Assembly: GCA_963680875.1 (NCBI GenBank)
Contig: OY804589.1
Coordinates: 21,038,413-21,102,412, forward strand
DNA length: 64,000 nt
Source of the DNA: Bathymodiolus brooksi
Lineage: Eukaryota; Mollusca; Bivalvia; Mytilida; Modiolidae
Direction: 5' to 3'
In this document: positions 60,382-64,000 of the stretch, one piece after another
Numbering within the stretch: position 1 is the stretch's first letter
Layout of the letters: each line of letters starts with the position of its first letter
Notes under the pieces: generated by a model
Told to the model about the DNA's origin: nothing
The model's input: only the letters and a program-made list of their open reading frames with translations
Database searches by the model: none
Position numbers and translations under genes: made by a program

Positions 60382-60662
60382 TCAAGATATATAACCATGT
60401 ATGTAGTCGTCACAGCTTCTATTGTATGCGATGTTTGCTAATTTAATATCCCCATTGCCACGTAGTACGCATTTGGGTCTGTTCGATTATGCATCAATAG
60501 ATTATTAATGAATTGATCATACAGTCGACGAGGCTCCATGACGAGCTTAATTGTTTTTTAAATATATTTTTTCTTCATGATTTTCTATAAATGTTTATTA
60601 TACATTTGTTTTATGCCATATTTTAATGTTCAATTGTGTATTTTGTAATATGTGTAATGGGA

Positions 60663-60916
60663 AGGGGCAGTGGTGGTCGTGATCGTATGGTAGTTGGATT
60701 TACAACTACTTATGCAATCAGTGACCATCACCACTAACATTGTGGGTTTGAATGCCACTCAATCGGAGTGTACTCGATACAACATTATGTGAAGTTTATC
60801 AGTGACTTGCGACAGGTTGGTATTTTTCTCCGGAAATTTCGGTTTCGTCCACCAATAAAACTGAACGCCACGATATAACTGAACTATTGTTGGCGTTAAG
60901 CCCCACAATCCCCACC
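60663..60916 (+). mobile_element. Core-bearing SINE (family 1), copy K
   Basis: Full-length: GGGGCAGTGGTGGTCGTGAT, GGTAGTTGGATTTACAACTA, GTGGGTTTGAATGCC, CACGATATAACTGAACTATT and GGCGTTAAGCCCCACAATC. Confidence 0.85.
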
Positions 60917-61321
60917 AATGTATTGAATGGGAGAAGACTGTCTACGTTGTGTAATATGTGTCTGATCCTTTTGTCTTTATGAACAATAAAATATGTTTAA
61001 AGTGAAAGTTTGCGTGCATACAGACTATGTAATAACTCTATTATTACAACCCTTGTGTTTTATTATACACATAATATCTACTCAGATAATATATCGAACA
61101 TACACTTATATACCTGATAAGATTACTTTATTTAGTAATTCATTGTATAATTACACCTTTTTATAGATTTTCATTTGACCACCGGCGAGGTATGTGCATG
61201 ATGATTTAACTGTTTTCTGTAGATATTGTTGCTGCTTTACAATTGCATTATGTTCTTTGTACACAAATGTTTTTTTAATTTTTTTTTAAACACAAATAAT
61301 GATGTTATTACACTTAAATTT

Positions 61322-63528
61322 GCTGTAAACAATTTACTAGGAATACAGCTTTTACCTAGTATCATTAATCCTGTAAACAATTTACTAGGAATACAGCTTT
61401 AACCTAGTATCATTAATCCTGTAAACAATTTACTAGGAATACAGCTTTTACCTAGTATCATTAATCCTGTAAACAGTTTACTAGGAATACAGCTTTTATC
61501 TAGTATCATTAATCATGTAAACAATTTACTAGGAATACAGTTTTTACCTAGTATCATTAATTCTGTAAACAATTTACTAGGAATACAGCTTTTACCTAGT
61601 ATCATTAATCCTGTGAACAATTTACTAGGAATACAGCGTTTACCTAGTATCATTAATCATGTAAACAATTTACTAGGAATACAGCTTTTACCTAGTATCA
61701 TTAATCCTGTAAACAATTTACTAGGAATACAGCTTTTATCTAGTATCATTAATCCTGTAAACAATTTACTAGGAATACAGCTTTTACCTAGTATCATTAA
61801 TCCTGTAAACAATTTACTAGGAATACAGCTTTTACCTAGTATCATTAATCCTGTAAACAATTTACTAGGAATACAGCTTTTACCTAGTATCATTAATCCT
61901 GTAAACAATTTACTAGGAATACAGCGTTTACCTAGTATCATTAATCATGTAAGCAATTTACTAGGAATACAGCTTTTACCTAGTATCATTAATCCTGTAA
62001 ACAATTTACTAGGAATACAGCTTTTATCTAGTATCATTAATCCTGTAAACAATTTACTAGGAATACAGCTTTTACCTAGTATCATTAATCCTGTAAACAA
62101 TTTACTAGGAATACAGCTTTTACCTAGTATCATTAATCCTGTAAACAATTTACTAGGAATACAGCTTTTACCTAGTATCATTAATCCTGTAAACAATTTA
62201 CTAGGAATACAGCTTTTATCTAGTATCAATAATCCTGTAAACAATTTACTAGGAATACAGCTTTTACCTAGTATCATTAATCCTGTAAACAATTTACTAG
62301 GAATACAGCTTTTACCTAGTATCATTAATCCTGTAAACAATTTACTAGGAATACAGCTTTTACCTAGTATCATTAATCCTGTAAACAATTTACTAGGAAT
62401 ACAGCTTTTACCTAATATCATTAATCCTGTAAGCAATGTACTAGGAATACAGCTTTTACCTAGTATCATTAATCCTGTAAACAATTTACTAGGAATACAG
62501 CTTTACCTAATATCATTAATCCTGTAAGCAATTTACTAGGAATACAGCTTTTATCTAGTATCATTAATCCTGTAAACAATTTACTAGGAATACAGCTTTC
62601 ACCTAATATCATTAATCCTGTAAACAATTTACTGGAATACAGCTTTTACCTAGTATCATTAATCCTGTAAACAATTTACTAGGAATACAGCTTTTACCTA
62701 GTATCATTAATCCTGTAAACAATTTACTATGAATACAGCTTTTACCTAGTATCATTAATCCTGTAAACAATTTACTAGGAATACAGCTTTTACCTAGTAT
62801 CATTAATCCTGTAAACAATTTACTAGGAATACAGCTTTTACCTAATATCATTAATCCTGTAAACAATTTACTAGGAATACAGCTTTTACCTAGTATCATT
62901 AATCCTGTAAACAATTTACTAGGAATACAGCTTCTACCTAGTATCATTAATCCTGTAAACAATTTACTAGGAATACAGCGTTTACCTAGTATAATTAATC
63001 CTGTAAACAATTTACTAGGAATACAGCTTTTACCTAGTATCATTAATCCTGTAAACAGTTCACTAGGAATACAGCTTTTACCTAATATCATTAATCCTGT
63101 AAGCAATTTACTAGGAATACAGCTTTTACCTAGTATCATTAATCCTGTAAACAATTTACTAGGAATACTGCTTTTACCTAATATCATTAATCCTGTAAAC
63201 AATTTACTAGGAATACAGCTTTTACCTAGTATCATTAATCCTGTAAACAATTTACTAGGAATACAGCTTTTACCTAATATCATTAATCCTGTAAACAATT
63301 TACTAGGAATACAGCTTTTACCTAGTATCATTAATCCTGTAAACAATTTACTAGGAATACAGCTTTTACCTAGTATCATTAATCCTGTAAACACTTTACT
63401 AGGAATACAGCTTTTACCTAGTATCATTAATCCTTTAAACAATTTACTAGGAATACAGCTTTTACCTAATATCATTAATCCTGTAAACAATTTACTAGGA
63501 ATACAGCTTTTACCTAGTATCATTAATC
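61322..63528. repeat. 48-bp minisatellite (about 46 units)
   Basis: Unit of 48 bp with TTTACTAGGAATACAGCTTT and ACCTAGTATCATTAATCCTG. CCTAGTA and TACTAGG in each unit are inverted copies about 21 bp apart. Because 48 is divisible by three and most units lack stops, long artificial frames appear on both strands (304 codons plus, up to 306 codons minus). It lies in the gene 1 intron between exons 1 and 2. Confidence 0.97.
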
Positions 63529-63831
63529 CCAAATGTTAAGATTAATAACCCAATTTTCTGATATTTAATAACAACAGTTGATGGAAATTAAATTCAACGT
63601 TTGTTAAAGGCAAGATGCATGGTACATTACTTTGCAATTGAATTTAATATGATGATTTTAGAATCCTTCCTCATCTTGTTTATTCTTTTATTCTTTTTTA
63701 TTTTTTATGTCTTCATTCTGTGTCTTGCGTCCAATGTTGCCCGTGTCTCTGCCTTGTCTATTTTTGCTTGTCCTGTCTGTTTTCGAAAGCGTTTATTCAT
63801 TCTGCAAATTATCTAACTTAACACTAATTAC

Positions 63832-64000
63832 CTGATATTCTTCTTTCAATCCCTCGTTTATTTGCTTTCTTCCTATATATCCCTTCAAATCGTCCACGTT
63901 AACACAATAATTAATATCTGTTATGTTTTCATAATTCATAGTTTCATTTGGGCTCATATTTATTTTTGATGATGCTGGTATTATATCATCATCAGTGGAA
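63832..64000 (-). CDS. RPTP exon 1 in window: juxtamembrane/wedge (partial)
   Basis: 169 nt to the window edge; the exon continues beyond it. Phase 0 donor GTAATT. Encodes an acidic/Ser-rich cytoplasmic segment (STDDDIIPASSKINMSPNET), NYENITDINYC, then VNVDDLKGYIGRKQINEGLK and EEYQ. The V-D-x-L-x-x-Y-I...N-E-G-x-x-x-E-Y signature is the helix-turn-helix wedge preceding D1 in receptor phosphatases. Several Tyr residues could be phosphorylated. The membrane segment must be upstream. Confidence 0.92.

Larger units (their letters stand above)
44866..64000 (-). other. Gene 1 span: receptor-type tyrosine phosphatase, 3' part
   Basis: Sixteen exons joined with consistent phases give about 600 residues ending in a stop. 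Order: wedge/juxtamembrane (E1-E2), D1 phosphatase (E2-E9), linker (E10), D2 pseudophosphatase (E10-E15) and a short C-terminal exon (E16). D1 keeps all catalytic elements; D2 lacks the P-loop Cys and Arg. This is the usual RPTP layout, with an active membrane-proximal and an inactive distal domain. The 5' exons (ectodomain, membrane segment) are outside the window. I cannot assign a subfamily. Confidence 0.93.

Noticed and set aside
61613..62527. 304-codon plus-strand open frame of 16-residue repeats, and minus frames of similar length
   Set aside because: They are translations of the 48-bp minisatellite in an intron. Both strands are open only because the unit is divisible by three and lacks stops.

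Overview
The window is animal genomic DNA: AT-rich, intron-rich, no operons, and packed with tandem arrays and dispersed repeats. Several dispersed repeats (tRNA-derived SINEs with a GATATAAC/GCTGAAATATT core, and an element headed by an AACGTAGATATC motif) look like those I remember from marine mussels. I therefore read it as a bivalve mollusc, most likely Mytilidae. That placement rests on memory, not on a search. All host coding exons I can support lie on the minus strand, so gene order below runs from high to low coordinates.

Gene 1 (64000 to 44866) is the 3' part of a receptor-type protein tyrosine phosphatase. Sixteen exons with consistent splice phases encode about 600 residues: the juxtamembrane wedge, a complete catalytic D1 domain (NRY loop, WPDHG, HCSAGIGRTG, Q loop), a linker, a degenerate D2 domain without a catalytic Cys, and a stop codon. 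The ectodomain and membrane segment lie beyond the right edge. Its introns hold a 48-bp minisatellite, a broken Penelope-like reverse transcriptase, many SINE copies and other mussel-type repeats.

Gene 2 (37466 to about 5174) begins 7.4 kb downstream in the same orientation. It encodes a signal peptide, three Ig-like domains, two thrombospondin type 1 domains, one transmembrane segment and a possible cytoplasmic micro-exon. All internal domain exons are phase 1-1 and divisible by three. The first Ig exon carries an in-frame TAG where its paralogue has Trp. The end of the gene is not visible. It could be a short receptor, a pseudogene, or the N-terminal half of another receptor phosphatase whose catalytic exons lie beyond position 1.

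The intron between Ig3 and TSP1-A contains a 16.4-kb array of a 74-bp hairpin-forming unit (about 221 copies). It includes a block of about 3 kb repeated at a 3031-bp offset. Single copies of the same unit lie inside dispersed elements in gene 1 introns, which suggests where the array came from. A 47-bp minisatellite occurs at 1-497, 27400-29065 and 32866-33320. The last two are one array split by a 3.8-kb CR1-like LINE with a PHD finger and a decayed 2A-like motif. A 1.6-kb segment is present twice (500-2418 and 39539-41135), and one copy carries a roughly 330-bp foldback insertion. Two related elements (41.1-41.9 and 49.05-49.95 kb) have terminal stem-loops, one with a fragment resembling Crypton-type recombinase N-termini.
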